Shown piece after piece: positions 10,339 to 19,068 of a DNA stretch of 64,000 nucleotides. Positions within the stretch are counted from its first letter, which is position 1; every line of letters starts with the position of its first letter. The notes beneath the pieces are model-generated. The model saw nothing but the letters and a program-made list of their open reading frames with translations, did not search any database and was not told the origin of the DNA. Source of the DNA: Clostridium bovifaecis (lineage in GTDB: Bacteria; Bacillota; Clostridia; Clostridiales; Clostridiaceae); NCBI GenBank assembly GCA_009738435.1, contig CP046522.1:1891249-1955248 (forward strand), in the 5' to 3' direction. A program made the translations under genes and the position numbers.

Positions 10339-10975
10339 GTATAAGTCCCTCCTTTGAAAAAATATTTTGTTGTATTCTTTCAACGCTACACTTTTCAGCT
10401 GTAATTATACTTTCTATCTTATGAACAGCTTCATCAATTCTATCATTAACTATAGCATAATTATATTTTGATACATAATTGATTTCTTTGTAAGCAGCCT
10501 TGAATCTTGTCATCAATGATTCTGGAGTCTCGCTCCCTCTTTTAATTATTCTATTTTTAAGCTCTTCCATAGAAGGTGGCAAAATAAAAATAAACACGCC
10601 TTCTGGATAAGCTTCTTTAACTCTTAAAGCTCCTTGAATATCTATCTCCAGTATAACATCTTTTCCTTCTTTAAGCTTTTCTATAACTTTTGATTTAGGA
10701 GTACCATAATAGTTGCCATAAACTTCTGCATACTCAAGGAAATCTTCCTCTTTAATCTTATCTACAAAATTAGATTTATCTAAAAAATAATAATTAAGAC
10801 CTTCCACTTCTCCTTCTCTTGGAGATCTTGTTGTAGCTGAAACTGATAGCCAAAAATCATTTTTCTTTAATAGTTCTTTACAAATAGTTCCCTTGCCTGC
10901 ACCTGATGGCCCTGATATAACAAGCAGGAGACCTTTACTATTTTTTTCAAGACTATTATTTTTAGTATCTTTCAT
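10319..10975 (-). CDS. gmk: Guanylate kinase
   Basis: Gmk converts GMP to GDP with ATP. The P-loop SGPSGAGKGT lies near residues 21-30, followed by SVSATTRSPREGEVEGLNYY (GMP binding), YGNYYGTPKS and VILEIDIQGALRVKE. Its 218 residues include about 15 extra N-terminal residues ([15 protein letters not shown]) before the core. Start and upstream remA stop overlap as TAATG. The 3' end overlaps the rpoZ start. Confidence 0.96.
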   Translation of the reverse strand: MKDTKNNSLEKNSKGLLLVISGPSGAGKGTICKELLKKNDFWLSVSATTRSPREGEVEGLNYYFLDKSNFVDKIKEEDFLEYAEVYGNYYGTPKSKVIEKLKEGKDVILEIDIQGALRVKEAYPEGVFIFILPPSMEELKNRIIKRGSETPESLMTRFKAAYKEINYVSKYNYAIVNDRIDEAVHKIESIITAEKCSVERIQQNIFSKEGLIHEQLYD

Positions 10976-11247
10976 TATTCATCAACCTCATCAATACTTA
11001 CTTCACCTTTAGATGATAGTCTATGTGCTACAGTTTCTGGTTGAACAGCTGACAATATAACATGGTCACTATCAGTGATTATTACAGCTCTTGTTCTTCT
11101 TCCATATGTAGCATCAATCAGCATTCCCCTGTCTCTAGCCTCTTGTATAATTCTTTTAATAGGAGCAGATTCAGGACTTACAATAGCTACAAGCCTATTA
11201 GCAGAAACAATATTTCCAAACCCTATATTTATTAATTTAATACTCAT
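10975..11247 (-). CDS. remA: RemA-family (DUF370) extracellular matrix regulator
   Basis: This 90-residue protein matches RemA (YlzA): [20 protein letters not shown], then [37 protein letters not shown]. In B. subtilis RemA is an oligomeric DNA-binding activator of biofilm-matrix and osmoprotection operons. In clostridia the role is not established. It sits between yicC and gmk, its normal conserved place, and shares TAATG with the gmk start. The ribosome site is TAGGAGGACC. Confidence 0.92.
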   Translation of the reverse strand: MSIKLINIGFGNIVSANRLVAIVSPESAPIKRIIQEARDRGMLIDATYGRRTRAVIITDSDHVILSAVQPETVAHRLSSKGEVSIDEVDE

Positions 11248-11264
11248 GATGGTCCTCCTAGTTT

Positions 11265-12146
11265 CTATTCTATATTTTGTGTTTGTTCTCTAATTTTTTC
11301 TATATAGTTTTTTATATTTATAGTTAAATTTAGAATTTCTAAATCATTAGACTTTGAAGATATAGTATTAGCTTCTCTATTCATTTCTTGGATTATAAAG
11401 TCAAGCTTTCTACCAATAGGCTCATTTTTATTTAAAGCTTGCTTTAATTGAGCAATATGGCTTTTAAGTCTTACTATTTCTTCATCTATTGCGGCTTTAT
11501 CTGCAAACAAAGCTACTTCCATTGCTATTCTATTCTCATCAATATCTGAAGTGTTTAATAATTCTTTTATTCTATTGTTAAGTTTGCTTCTATAGTCTTC
11601 AACTACTAACGGAGATTTTGTTTCAATTCGAGACACTAAGGTTGTAATAATATCACATTTTTCAATAATATCTTCCTTAAGCTTTATTCCTTCATTTTCT
11701 CTCATGTTTATTAAAGAATCAACAGCTTCAAGTAGTGGTTGTCGTAAACTACTCCAAATTTCCTCTAAATCTTCTTCTTTTTTTTCTGTAGTAATTACTT
11801 CCGGAAATTTAGCAATTAAAGATACAGATATATCATCAATAACTTCATATCTGCTTTTTACTTTTTCTAGACACTTAAAATAACTATCCCCTAACTTTTC
11901 ATTAAAGTTTACTTCTATGTCATCATTTTCATAAACACTTTGATTAATAAAAATATCTATTTTCCCTCTGCTAACCCTTTCTTTAATAGTTTCTCTTATT
12001 CTAGTCTCCAGAGATAATAGGTTTCTTGGCATTTTAACACTTAAATCAAAGTACCTATGGTTTACACTTTTAATCTCAATAGTAAAACTGCGACTGATTC
12101 CTTCACTAGTCATTGCCCTACCAAAGCCTGTCATACTTCTTACCAT
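11265..12146 (-). CDS. YicC/YloC family endoribonuclease
   Basis: The protein begins [11 protein letters not shown], the family signature, and ends [15 protein letters not shown]. The conserved C-terminal DUF1732 stretch [20 protein letters not shown] is visible. YicC-type proteins are endoribonucleases implicated in small-RNA and mRNA turnover. The frame is open from 12194, but the ATG at 12146 has GGAAGG nine bases upstream and matches family N-termini, giving 293 residues. It is the first gene of the operon running down to prkC; a promoter (TTGAAA, 18 bp, TATAAT) lies at 12186-12215. Confidence 0.9.
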   Translation of the reverse strand: MVRSMTGFGRAMTSEGISRSFTIEIKSVNHRYFDLSVKMPRNLLSLETRIRETIKERVSRGKIDIFINQSVYENDDIEVNFNEKLGDSYFKCLEKVKSRYEVIDDISVSLIAKFPEVITTEKKEEDLEEIWSSLRQPLLEAVDSLINMRENEGIKLKEDIIEKCDIITTLVSRIETKSPLVVEDYRSKLNNRIKELLNTSDIDENRIAMEVALFADKAAIDEEIVRLKSHIAQLKQALNKNEPIGRKLDFIIQEMNREANTISSKSNDLEILNLTINIKNYIEKIREQTQNIE

Positions 12147-12185
12147 TTTTACCATCCTTCCGCAGCACATTATAAGTTTATACTC

Positions 12186-12215
12186 ATTATACATAAATAA
12201 GGATTAAAATTTCAA
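12186..12215 (-). promoter_or_regulatory. Putative sigma-A promoter for the yicC-remA-gmk operon
   Basis: On the minus strand, a -35 TTGAAA (12210-12215) and a perfect -10 TATAAT (12186-12191) are 18 bp apart and about 33 bp before the chosen yicC start. Confidence 0.65.
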
Positions 12216-12277
12216 GTTGAAATTAAGTTCATTACATAATTATCATAATATCATATTTTTTATTATAATAAAATATA

Positions 12278-13429
12278 TTAATTGTATACCTTTAATTTGT
12301 TTAAGGATTTATATATAACACCCTTACCTTTTGTAAGTGCGATTCTAAAGCAGCCATGCCCCAAGTCTCCAAAAGCATACCCTGGAGTCACAATAATTCC
12401 ATATAAAGATAATAACTCTTGACACCATTCATCTGTGGTATAGTTGTTAGGTACTTTACACCAGATATAGAATGTGCCATCACCCTTATAAAAGCTTATT
12501 CCCTTTTCATTCAAAATAGATTCTGCTATCTTTCTTCTATCATCATATATCTTTCTAATACTATTTACATAATCTCTATCAATGCTTAGAGCTCTAATGG
12601 CTGAATATTGAATAGGCTTGAACTGACTGGAATCCAAGTTGCTTTTCACATTTAAAAGTGCTTTTAAAACTTCTCTGTTTCCAACGGCATACCCGATTCT
12701 AAAACCGGTCATATTGAAGGTTTTAGAAAAAGTCCCAAATTCAACAGCTTGCTTTTTTAAGTCAACTTGCAATAAACTTATAGGTTCTTTTCCCTCTCTA
12801 ATTATTTCATTATAAGCACTATCATTGCATAGTACAATACCATTTTCAACACAATATTTTAATATTTCATCATAAAACTTCTTATCAGCTGTAGCTCCTG
12901 TTGGATTATTAGGATAGTTTACTATCATGAGCTTACTTCTCTTTCTTATAACATCTGGTACGTTTGATAAATCTATAAGGTAATTGTTCTTTTCTTTTAA
13001 AGGGACCTTATAAGGTTTACAGCCCCAAATATAAGAACACATCTCATAAACTGGATACCTAGGATTAGGTACAATAACATAATCTCCTATATCACATACT
13101 GCTGGTATTATGTTACTAATTCCCTCTTTAGAACCTATTAATATAAGCACCTCATCCATATCTAAGGAAACTTGAAAAATTTCTCTGTAGTACTTTATAA
13201 TTGCCTTTTTTAAGCCATTTATACCATCGTAAGGAGGGTACCTATTAAAATCATCATATCGTAAGCTCTCTATCAATCCTTTGATTATATCTTTATGAAC
13301 CTCTATATCAGGATCACCTATACCTAGATCAGTGATTTCTTTGCCTTCAGCTATCAACTTGTTTTTAATATCATCAATTCCTTTAAAATGATATTCTCTT
13401 ATACTAGAAAGCCTGTTATTTATTTTCAT
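12278..13429 (-). CDS. PLP-dependent class I/II aminotransferase, LL-diaminopimelate aminotransferase-like
   Basis: This fold-type I aminotransferase has 383 residues. The pyridoxal-phosphate lysine is in FGTFSKTFNMTGFRIGYAVG. Other family marks are DLGIGDPDIEV, NRYPPYDGINGLK, YPNNPTGATADK and the C-terminal GCFRIALTKG. The GIGDPD and YPPYDG motifs resemble the LL-diaminopimelate aminotransferase (DapL/DapC) group, which would place it in lysine and cell-wall precursor synthesis. Alanine or aspartate transaminase activity cannot be excluded from sequence alone. The ATG has ATGGAGG upstream. It is preceded by an unusual 240-bp leader with several hairpins. Confidence 0.8.
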   Translation of the reverse strand: MKINNRLSSIREYHFKGIDDIKNKLIAEGKEITDLGIGDPDIEVHKDIIKGLIESLRYDDFNRYPPYDGINGLKKAIIKYYREIFQVSLDMDEVLILIGSKEGISNIIPAVCDIGDYVIVPNPRYPVYEMCSYIWGCKPYKVPLKEKNNYLIDLSNVPDVIRKRSKLMIVNYPNNPTGATADKKFYDEILKYCVENGIVLCNDSAYNEIIREGKEPISLLQVDLKKQAVEFGTFSKTFNMTGFRIGYAVGNREVLKALLNVKSNLDSSQFKPIQYSAIRALSIDRDYVNSIRKIYDDRRKIAESILNEKGISFYKGDGTFYIWCKVPNNYTTDEWCQELLSLYGIIVTPGYAFGDLGHGCFRIALTKGKGVIYKSLNKLKVYN

Positions 13430-13519
13430 TATATTTCCTCCATACTATGATTATTAGTTTATAATATTCTTAAGCTTATCCCAGTGTTACTAATCGTTTC
13501 TTGTGTGAAAGCTTCCGAA

Positions 13520-13575
13520 TACGCAAACTTTCAAATGGAGAGTTTGCGTAATAACTTTTTTAAGTTTCTTGAAAC
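13520..13575. repeat. Hairpins in the leader of the aminotransferase gene
   Basis: A perfect 10-bp inverted repeat (TACGCAAACT/AGTTTGCGTA, 13520-13550) is followed on the plus strand by a T-rich tract. A second palindrome, AGTTTC-tt-GAAACT, lies at 13562-13575. Both fall between the pbuG terminator and the aminotransferase gene. No riboswitch class was recognised. Confidence 0.5.
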
Positions 13576-13598
13576 TCAAAGATTTTACGTGTATAAAC

Positions 13599-13643
13599 TA
13601 AAAAACCTCTAGAACTTCGCATTCTTACGAAGTTTTAGAGGTT
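13599..13643 (-). terminator. Terminator of the purine permease gene
   Basis: On the minus strand a 16-bp stem with one mismatch (AACCTCTA..CTTCG with CGAAG..TAGAGGTT) is followed by TTTTTT, just downstream of pbuG. Confidence 0.85.
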
Positions 13644-13673
13644 AAGTGCATATTTAAACTTTCATTTTTTTAC

Positions 13674-15029
13674 TTAATTCCTGTCATTATTAACTTTACA
13701 ATAAATAATATGGCAAGTATATATTACTATAGATACTTTTTTCTTCTTAGTTTCGTCTTTTGTGAATATATTGTTCGCAAAATTTAGTACAGCATACGAT
13801 AAAATTCCTATAGTCAATCCATCCCCAATACTGTATGTTAAAGGCATTAAAGCTATTGTTAAGAAAGCTGGAACTCCTTCTGTAAAGTCCGTAAAGTCAA
13901 TTTTAACTACATTCTCCATCATGAAGAATCCAACTATAATCAATGCGGGGGCAGTAGCACAAGCTGGTATAGCTATAAATAATGGTGATAAGAACATAGC
14001 TAACAAAAATAATATTCCTGTTACCACAGAAGCTAATCCAGTTCTTCCACCTTCTGCAACTCCAGCAGAACTTTCTACATAAGTTGTTACTGTTGATGTT
14101 CCAATTAAAGCTCCAAAGGTTGTCCCAACTGCATCTACAAGCAATGCTTTTCCTGCATTTTTTACTCTTCCTTTTTCATCTATCATCCCAACCTTTGTTG
14201 CTACTCCTACTAAGGTTCCCACTGTATCAAAGAAATCTACAAATAAGAAAGTAAGGGTTACAGTAATAAAGGACCATATTTTTTCCGAACTCATGATATA
14301 TGAAAAATCTAATTGAAAAGCTATAGGTTTTAATGATTCAAACTTAAAGATCCCATTTGGAAGATATATCTTATAAGCTTCGGCTGCTAACTTCGGATTA
14401 CTTAATGCATATATCCAAGCTATCATAGTACTTATAACTATACCCCAAAGCAAAGCACCTTTAATATTCTTTTTAGATAGAACAACAATTACTACTATTC
14501 CAATAACTGCTATTATAACTGGTGGAGTCGTAAAATTACCCATTTTAACTAAAGTATCAGGATCCTTAATTACTATACCAGAATTTACAAATCCTATAAA
14601 AGCAATGAAAAGACCAATACCTGCTGTTACAGCTAACTTTAAAGTATTAGGTATAGCATTTACTACAGCTTCTCTTACATTAGTAACTGATAAAATAATG
14701 AATATAATACCTTCAACAAATACTGCAGTAAGAGCTACTCTCCAGTCGACTCCCATCTGCTTAACAACGCCAAAAGTAAAGAAAGCATTAAGTCCCATTC
14801 CTGAAGCTAAAGCAAAAGGTAAATTAGCATATAGCCCCATAAATATAGTCACTAAACCTGCTGCTAAGCATGTAGCAGTTAGTACAGCTCCTTTTGGCAT
14901 GCCTGAAACTGATAGGATATCTGGATTTACAGCTATTATATACGCCATAGCTAAAAATGTTGTTACCCCTGCAATAATTTCTCTTTTTACATCTGTACCA
15001 TTTTCCCTTAACTTAAATAAGTTTTCCAT
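13674..15029 (-). CDS. pbuG: NCS2-family purine permease (PbuG/AzgA type, guanine/hypoxanthine)
   Basis: A multi-helix inner-membrane transporter of 451 residues. The AzgA/PbuG subgroup of NCS2 is shown by MENLFKLRENGTDVKREIIAGVTTFLAMAYI split over the first helix, then PKGAVLTATCLAAGL, ASGMGLNAFFTF and LFVDFFDTVGTLVG. The frame opens at 15125 but the upstream part lies in the riboswitch leader. The ATG at 15029 has CAGGAGGAA and is correct. The guanine-class riboswitch immediately upstream supports a guanine or hypoxanthine substrate and turn-off by purines. The C-terminal tail after KDETKKKK is unusually hydrophobic (VSIVIYTCHIIYC) and may be slightly extended compared with relatives. Confidence 0.93.
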   Translation of the reverse strand: MENLFKLRENGTDVKREIIAGVTTFLAMAYIIAVNPDILSVSGMPKGAVLTATCLAAGLVTIFMGLYANLPFALASGMGLNAFFTFGVVKQMGVDWRVALTAVFVEGIIFIILSVTNVREAVVNAIPNTLKLAVTAGIGLFIAFIGFVNSGIVIKDPDTLVKMGNFTTPPVIIAVIGIVVIVVLSKKNIKGALLWGIVISTMIAWIYALSNPKLAAEAYKIYLPNGIFKFESLKPIAFQLDFSYIMSSEKIWSFITVTLTFLFVDFFDTVGTLVGVATKVGMIDEKGRVKNAGKALLVDAVGTTFGALIGTSTVTTYVESSAGVAEGGRTGLASVVTGILFLLAMFLSPLFIAIPACATAPALIIVGFFMMENVVKIDFTDFTEGVPAFLTIALMPLTYSIGDGLTIGILSYAVLNFANNIFTKDETKKKKVSIVIYTCHIIYCKVNNDRN

Positions 15030-15060
15030 GTGTTTCTTCCTCCTGAAATATAATATAAAT

Positions 15061-15094
15061 AAACCACCTAGATATGAGTAATCTAAAGTGGTCC
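15061..15094 (-). terminator. Riboswitch expression-platform terminator before pbuG
   Basis: On the minus strand the stem ACCAC..TAGAT/ATCTA..GTGGT is followed by TTTATTTATATT. Its loop segment GATTACTCATA is complementary to the 3' strand of aptamer helix P1 (TATGAGTAGTC). Aptamer folding and antitermination are therefore mutually exclusive, which indicates an OFF switch. Confidence 0.8.
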
Positions 15095-15113
15095 ATTTAT
15101 ATACACTCAGACT

Positions 15114-15182
15114 ACTCATAGTCAAATATTTACGGTATTTGGTAGAAACGCCTAAACCTTATTTTTAGGCTTATATGAGTTA
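15114..15182 (-). promoter_or_regulatory. Purine (guanine-class) riboswitch aptamer
   Basis: Minus-strand sequence contains the P1 arm AACTCATATAAG, the conserved J2/3 core GTTTCTACC, ACCGTAAAT and the closing GACTATGAGT. Lengths and junctions match the purine riboswitch. The specifier base before UAUG is C (GACTATG), the guanine/hypoxanthine form; adenine-sensing versions have U. It lies in the pbuG leader. Confidence 0.93.
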
Positions 15183-15214
15183 GTGGTCATTATTCTTCTG
15201 TTAACTACAAAATA

Positions 15215-15243
15215 ATATTATCAAATCAGAAGTCATTTGTCAA
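15215..15243 (-). promoter_or_regulatory. Sigma-A promoter of the pbuG riboswitch transcript
   Basis: -35 TTGACA (15238-15243) and -10 TAATAT (15215-15220) are 17 bp apart. The expected start near 15208 places the aptamer about 25 nt into the transcript. Confidence 0.75.
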
Positions 15244-15268
15244 CCCGTATCGAAAATTAATTGTATAA

Positions 15269-16273
15269 TTATATATCATAATTCGTATTTTTATATTCCT
15301 TACCTTCAAATATTTCTCTAATTTTTAATTGATTACTTGTTTTCCCTAAAGCAAGCATAAGTTTAATTCTTGCCTTTTGCCCTGGAAGAGTATCCCCAAA
15401 TATAGCTCCCATCTCTCTTAATATTCTTCCTCCTCCTTCGTATCCATATGTATCCAAGACTCTACCTCTAAAACATCTAGACACAATTACTACAATGACC
15501 CCTTTCTCTATAGCATTTCTTATCCCCGGTACCATCTCTGGCGGTACATTTCCTCTTCCTAAAGCTTCAATCACTATGCCTTTAGATCCACTTTCTACAA
15601 GAAAATTTATCATTTTTGAATCTATTCCTGCTGTGCATTTGATTAAATCAACTCTTGTTTCTATTTTCACTGTGGGAATATAAATTTTATCTATGATATT
15701 TCTGTAAAACAAGACCTGATTATTATCTATGATTCCAATAGGGCCAAATTCAGGACTTTGAAATGTATCCAGTTTCATCGAATGAGTTTTAGTAACCTCA
15801 CTAGCGCAATTTAGCTCGTCATTTAAGCAAACCATTACTCCTCTTCCTTTAGCACCTTCTGAAATAGCCGTACAAATAGAAGCTGAAAGATTTGCCGGAC
15901 CATCGTATCCAAGCTCTGAACTGTTTCTCATAGAACCTGTAACTATTACAGGCTTCTCATTTTTTATAGTTAAGTCTAAAAGATAGGCTGTTTCTTCAAG
16001 AGTATCAGTGCCATGAGTTACTACAACTCCATCAATATCTTCTCTCATTAAAACCTTCTGGACATATATAGATAATTCCATCATCTTCTCTGGTGTAATA
16101 TGTGGACCAGGTAAATTAGAAAAAGTAAGGCACTCTATTTCTGCATGCCTCTCTATTCCTGTTACCATAGCCATAATCTCTTCCCCACTTAGTTTTGGTA
16201 CTGCAGCATGTATTCTTGGATCTACTTTCATAGATATGGTTCCCCCATTGAAAATAACTGCAACCTTTGGCAT
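15269..16273 (-). CDS. ansA: L-asparaginase
   Basis: A 334-residue asparaginase that hydrolyses asparagine to aspartate and ammonia. The catalytic threonine is in FNGGTISMK (near residue 12) and the second active-site stretch is VVTHGTDTLEETAYLL, with TGSMRNSSELGYDGPANL following. No signal peptide is seen, so the enzyme should be cytoplasmic. The ATG follows AGAAGGGG. It lies alone between spoIVA and the pbuG promoter. Glutaminase side activity cannot be judged. Confidence 0.92.
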   Translation of the reverse strand: MPKVAVIFNGGTISMKVDPRIHAAVPKLSGEEIMAMVTGIERHAEIECLTFSNLPGPHITPEKMMELSIYVQKVLMREDIDGVVVTHGTDTLEETAYLLDLTIKNEKPVIVTGSMRNSSELGYDGPANLSASICTAISEGAKGRGVMVCLNDELNCASEVTKTHSMKLDTFQSPEFGPIGIIDNNQVLFYRNIIDKIYIPTVKIETRVDLIKCTAGIDSKMINFLVESGSKGIVIEALGRGNVPPEMVPGIRNAIEKGVIVVIVSRCFRGRVLDTYGYEGGGRILREMGAIFGDTLPGQKARIKLMLALGKTSNQLKIREIFEGKEYKNTNYDI

Positions 16274-16388
16274 AAATACATCCCCTTCTTAATTTAAATT
16301 TCTATTCATAAAATATAGTCTTATTCATAATAAATTATTAAATTCCTATACTCTCCTATTTTACACAAAAAAACTAGATTATGCACTC

Positions 16389-16412
16389 AAAAAATCTATA
16401 TAAAGATTTTTT
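16389..16412. terminator. Second AT-rich hairpin downstream of spoIVA
   Basis: AAAAAATC and GATTTTTT form an inverted repeat with a TATATAAA spacer. It could serve as a back-up terminator on either strand between spoIVA and ansA. Confidence 0.4.
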
Positions 16413-16423
16413 TGTAAAAAATA

Positions 16424-16453
16424 ACCGATATATAGTATGTACTATATATCGGT
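16424..16453 (-). terminator. Terminator of spoIVA
   Basis: A perfect 13-bp stem, ACCGATATATAGT with ACTATATATCGGT, closes a 4-nt loop. On the minus strand it runs into TATTTTTT shortly after the spoIVA stop. Confidence 0.8.
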
Positions 16454-16464
16454 ACTCATAGTTA

Positions 16465-17943
16465 TTATAAAATAATACAAATCAAACCACCATTGCCTTC
16501 ATTGATTATCTTTTCTAAAGTTTTTTGTATCTTTACTTGAACATCTTCTGGCATCTTGTATAGTTTATTCTGCAATCCGTCTTTAACTAAGACTTCTAGA
16601 GATTTTCCAAACATATTGCTTTCCCAAATCTTCGAAGGATCACTTTCAAACTGTTCGAGAAGTGATTTAACTAATTCTTCACTTTCTCTTTCTGTTCCCA
16701 TTATTGGAGATATCTCTGCTTGTATATCTGCTCTAATTAAATGAAGGGATGGTGCACTTGCTTTAAGTTTAACTCCATACCTAGTACCTTGTCTTACAAT
16801 TTCAGGTTCCTCAAGTCTCATTTCACTAAGCTGCGGAGATACAAGACCATATCCTCTTTCCTTCACATCTTTTAATGCATTTGATATCTTATCATATTCT
16901 GTTTTAGCTTCGCTTAATTCTTTTATTATACCTAAAAGTTCATTTTCTCCACTAATGCTTCTTTCACATACCTCACTTAATACTTTATAGAATAGTTCAT
17001 GCCTTGGATGTAATTCTATTCTAGCAGTTCCTTCGCCCATATCTATTTCGTTTAACTTAGAATTTTGAAGAAAATCAACATCACTAAATTCTTCTGTAAA
17101 TTTCTTAATGTCTCTTACCTTGTAAATATTTTTGCACATATTCTTTACTAATGATATAAAATTGTCTTTTAACCAATGGCTAACCTCTAATTTTTCTATC
17201 CATTCAGGCATATCTATGTTTATTTCTTTTATTGGGAATTCCTTCAATACTCTTTCAAATACATTCGTTATGTCCTTTTCTCTCATATTAGCTACATCCA
17301 TTACTTGTACTGGGACATCATATTTTTCCTGCATCTCTTTTCCAAGTTCTAAAGTTTCTTCAGCATTTACATTTCTTGAATTTAGAATCATTATAAATGG
17401 TTTATTAATAGCTTTTAATTCACTTACTACTCTTTCCTCAGCTTCAATATAATCATTTCTATCTATACCAGTTATACTTCCATCAGTAGTTACAAGCAAT
17501 CCTATTGTAGAATGCTCATTTATAACCTTCTTTGTCCCAATTTCAGCTGCTTCTTCAAATGGTATTTCATAATCATACCAAGGTGTGGTTACCATTTTAG
17601 GCTGTTCCCCTTCGCTATACCCTAGTGCAGCTTTAACAATATAACCTACACAATCTACCATACGAACTTTAAATTTCGTACCTCCATTTAAGTCAATTTC
17701 AATGGCTTCATTAGGAACAAACTTAGGTTCCGTAGTATGAATTGACTTCCCTGATGCACTTTGAGGAAGCTCATCCTGCGCTCTCTGTTTTTTATAAGTA
17801 TTTTCTATATTGGGAATTACCATAAGTTCCATAAACCTTTTTATAAATGTAGATTTACCGGTTCTTACAGGACCTACTACACCAACATATATGTCCCCTT
17901 GTGTTCTATCTGCAATATCTTTGTATATGTTGAAATTTTCCAA
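16465..17943 (-). CDS. spoIVA: Stage IV sporulation protein A (spore coat basement ATPase)
   Basis: SpoIVA forms the platform on the outer forespore membrane on which the coat assembles, polymerising by ATP hydrolysis in the mother cell. The N-terminal P-loop domain starts MENFNIYKDIADRTQGDIY and has Walker A GPVRTGKSTF near residues 24-33. Middle and C-terminal family regions follow to the final GNGGLICIIL. Full length is 492 residues, as in relatives. The start is a TTG at 17943 preceded by GGGAGGG. Sigma-E control is expected from the family, but no convincing promoter was identified. It follows gpsA and a terminator. Confidence 0.96.
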   Translation of the reverse strand: MENFNIYKDIADRTQGDIYVGVVGPVRTGKSTFIKRFMELMVIPNIENTYKKQRAQDELPQSASGKSIHTTEPKFVPNEAIEIDLNGGTKFKVRMVDCVGYIVKAALGYSEGEQPKMVTTPWYDYEIPFEEAAEIGTKKVINEHSTIGLLVTTDGSITGIDRNDYIEAEERVVSELKAINKPFIMILNSRNVNAEETLELGKEMQEKYDVPVQVMDVANMREKDITNVFERVLKEFPIKEINIDMPEWIEKLEVSHWLKDNFISLVKNMCKNIYKVRDIKKFTEEFSDVDFLQNSKLNEIDMGEGTARIELHPRHELFYKVLSEVCERSISGENELLGIIKELSEAKTEYDKISNALKDVKERGYGLVSPQLSEMRLEEPEIVRQGTRYGVKLKASAPSLHLIRADIQAEISPIMGTERESEELVKSLLEQFESDPSKIWESNMFGKSLEVLVKDGLQNKLYKMPEDVQVKIQKTLEKIINEGNGGLICIIL

Positions 17944-18021
17944 AACCTTACCCTCCCACTACTTACTTAGCTTTAACAGTACATATATATTACTTAATAC
18001 AGGAAATATTACAAAAAAAAT

Positions 18022-18053
18022 AAAAATCAGTTCACTTTTTTATGAACTGATTT
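18022..18053 (-). terminator. Terminator of the der-gpsA operon
   Basis: AAAAATCAGTTCA and TGAACTGATTTTT form a 13-bp stem; on the minus strand it is followed by ATTTTTTTT. It separates gpsA from spoIVA. Confidence 0.85.
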
Positions 18054-18071
18054 TTACTTATTTATATGTTA

Positions 18072-19067
18072 TTAATAAATCTCGTCCTTTTTATCTCTAG
18101 ACATTAACTCATATACTCCATATTTAGGATCTTTTTTTTCAAAAAGAACTCCATGTAGAATATCAGTAATAGGCATAGGTACTCCTAAATTCTCTTTTAA
18201 CTTATAAAAAGCACTGCAGGCTTTAACCCCTTCAACAACCATACCTATTTCTCCACAAGCCTTTTCAAGGGTACTTCCTTTGCCTATTAATATACCTGCC
18301 TTCCTATTCCTACTGTGCATGCTAGTACATGTAACAATTAAATCTCCTATACCCGTTAATCCAAAGAAGGTCTCTTTCTTTGCACCAAGTTGAACCCCTA
18401 TCCTTACAATCTCACTCATTCCTCTAGTCATTAGTGCTGCTTTGGTATTATCTCCATACCCTGCCCCATCTGAAATTCCAGCAGCAAGTGCAATTATATT
18501 TTTTACAGCCCCGCCAATTTCTACTCCTATTATATCATCGTTAGTATATACCCTAAATTTATTAGTCATAAAGATATCTTGAACTTGTTTTGCATATTCC
18601 ATATTTTTAGACGTAACTACAACTGTTGTAGGTATATCTAAAGCTACCTCTTCTGCATGGCTTGGTCCTGATAAAACCACAACAGGATTATTAGGGATTT
18701 CTTCTTCAATAACTTCTGAAAGTCTCTTAAGGGAATTTTCCTCAATCCCTTTTGCTATACTTACTATTATGGCATCCTTATCAATAACCTCATTTACTCT
18801 TTTGCTTATCTCTCTTATAGCATGAGAAGGAACAGACAGTGCTACAACTTTACTTCCTTCTACTGCTTCTTTCAATTCGGAAAAAGCTGCTACATTTGCT
18901 GGTATAGTGATATTAGGAAGATATCTAATATTTTCTCTTTTTATATTTATATCATGAACAGTATTTCCATCTCTAGCCCAAATACTAACTTTATGACCAT
19001 GCTTTGAGAGCATTATGCTTAATGCTGTTCCAAAGCTTCCTCCTCCTATAAAAGCTATATCCCCCAT
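18072..19067 (-). CDS. gpsA: NAD(P)H-dependent glycerol-3-phosphate dehydrogenase
   Basis: GpsA reduces dihydroxyacetone phosphate to sn-glycerol-3-phosphate for phospholipid synthesis. The nucleotide-binding motif [13 protein letters not shown] is at residues 7-19. [10 protein letters not shown], the catalytic-lysine region [16 protein letters not shown] and the C-terminal [18 protein letters not shown] follow. The length of 331 is normal. The gene begins one base after der with the shared GGAAGGAA ribosome site inside der; the der-gpsA-spoIVA order is that of B. subtilis. Confidence 0.96.
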   Translation of the reverse strand: MGDIAFIGGGSFGTALSIMLSKHGHKVSIWARDGNTVHDINIKRENIRYLPNITIPANVAAFSELKEAVEGSKVVALSVPSHAIREISKRVNEVIDKDAIIVSIAKGIEENSLKRLSEVIEEEIPNNPVVVLSGPSHAEEVALDIPTTVVVTSKNMEYAKQVQDIFMTNKFRVYTNDDIIGVEIGGAVKNIIALAAGISDGAGYGDNTKAALMTRGMSEIVRIGVQLGAKKETFFGLTGIGDLIVTCTSMHSRNRKAGILIGKGSTLEKACGEIGMVVEGVKACSAFYKLKENLGVPMPITDILHGVLFEKKDPKYGVYELMSRDKKDEIY

Positions 19068-19068
19068 A

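Noticed and set aside
14605..15081. Plus-strand open frame of 158 codons opposite pbuG
   Set aside because: It mirrors the permease gene and crosses its start; codon pattern is that of an antisense shadow.
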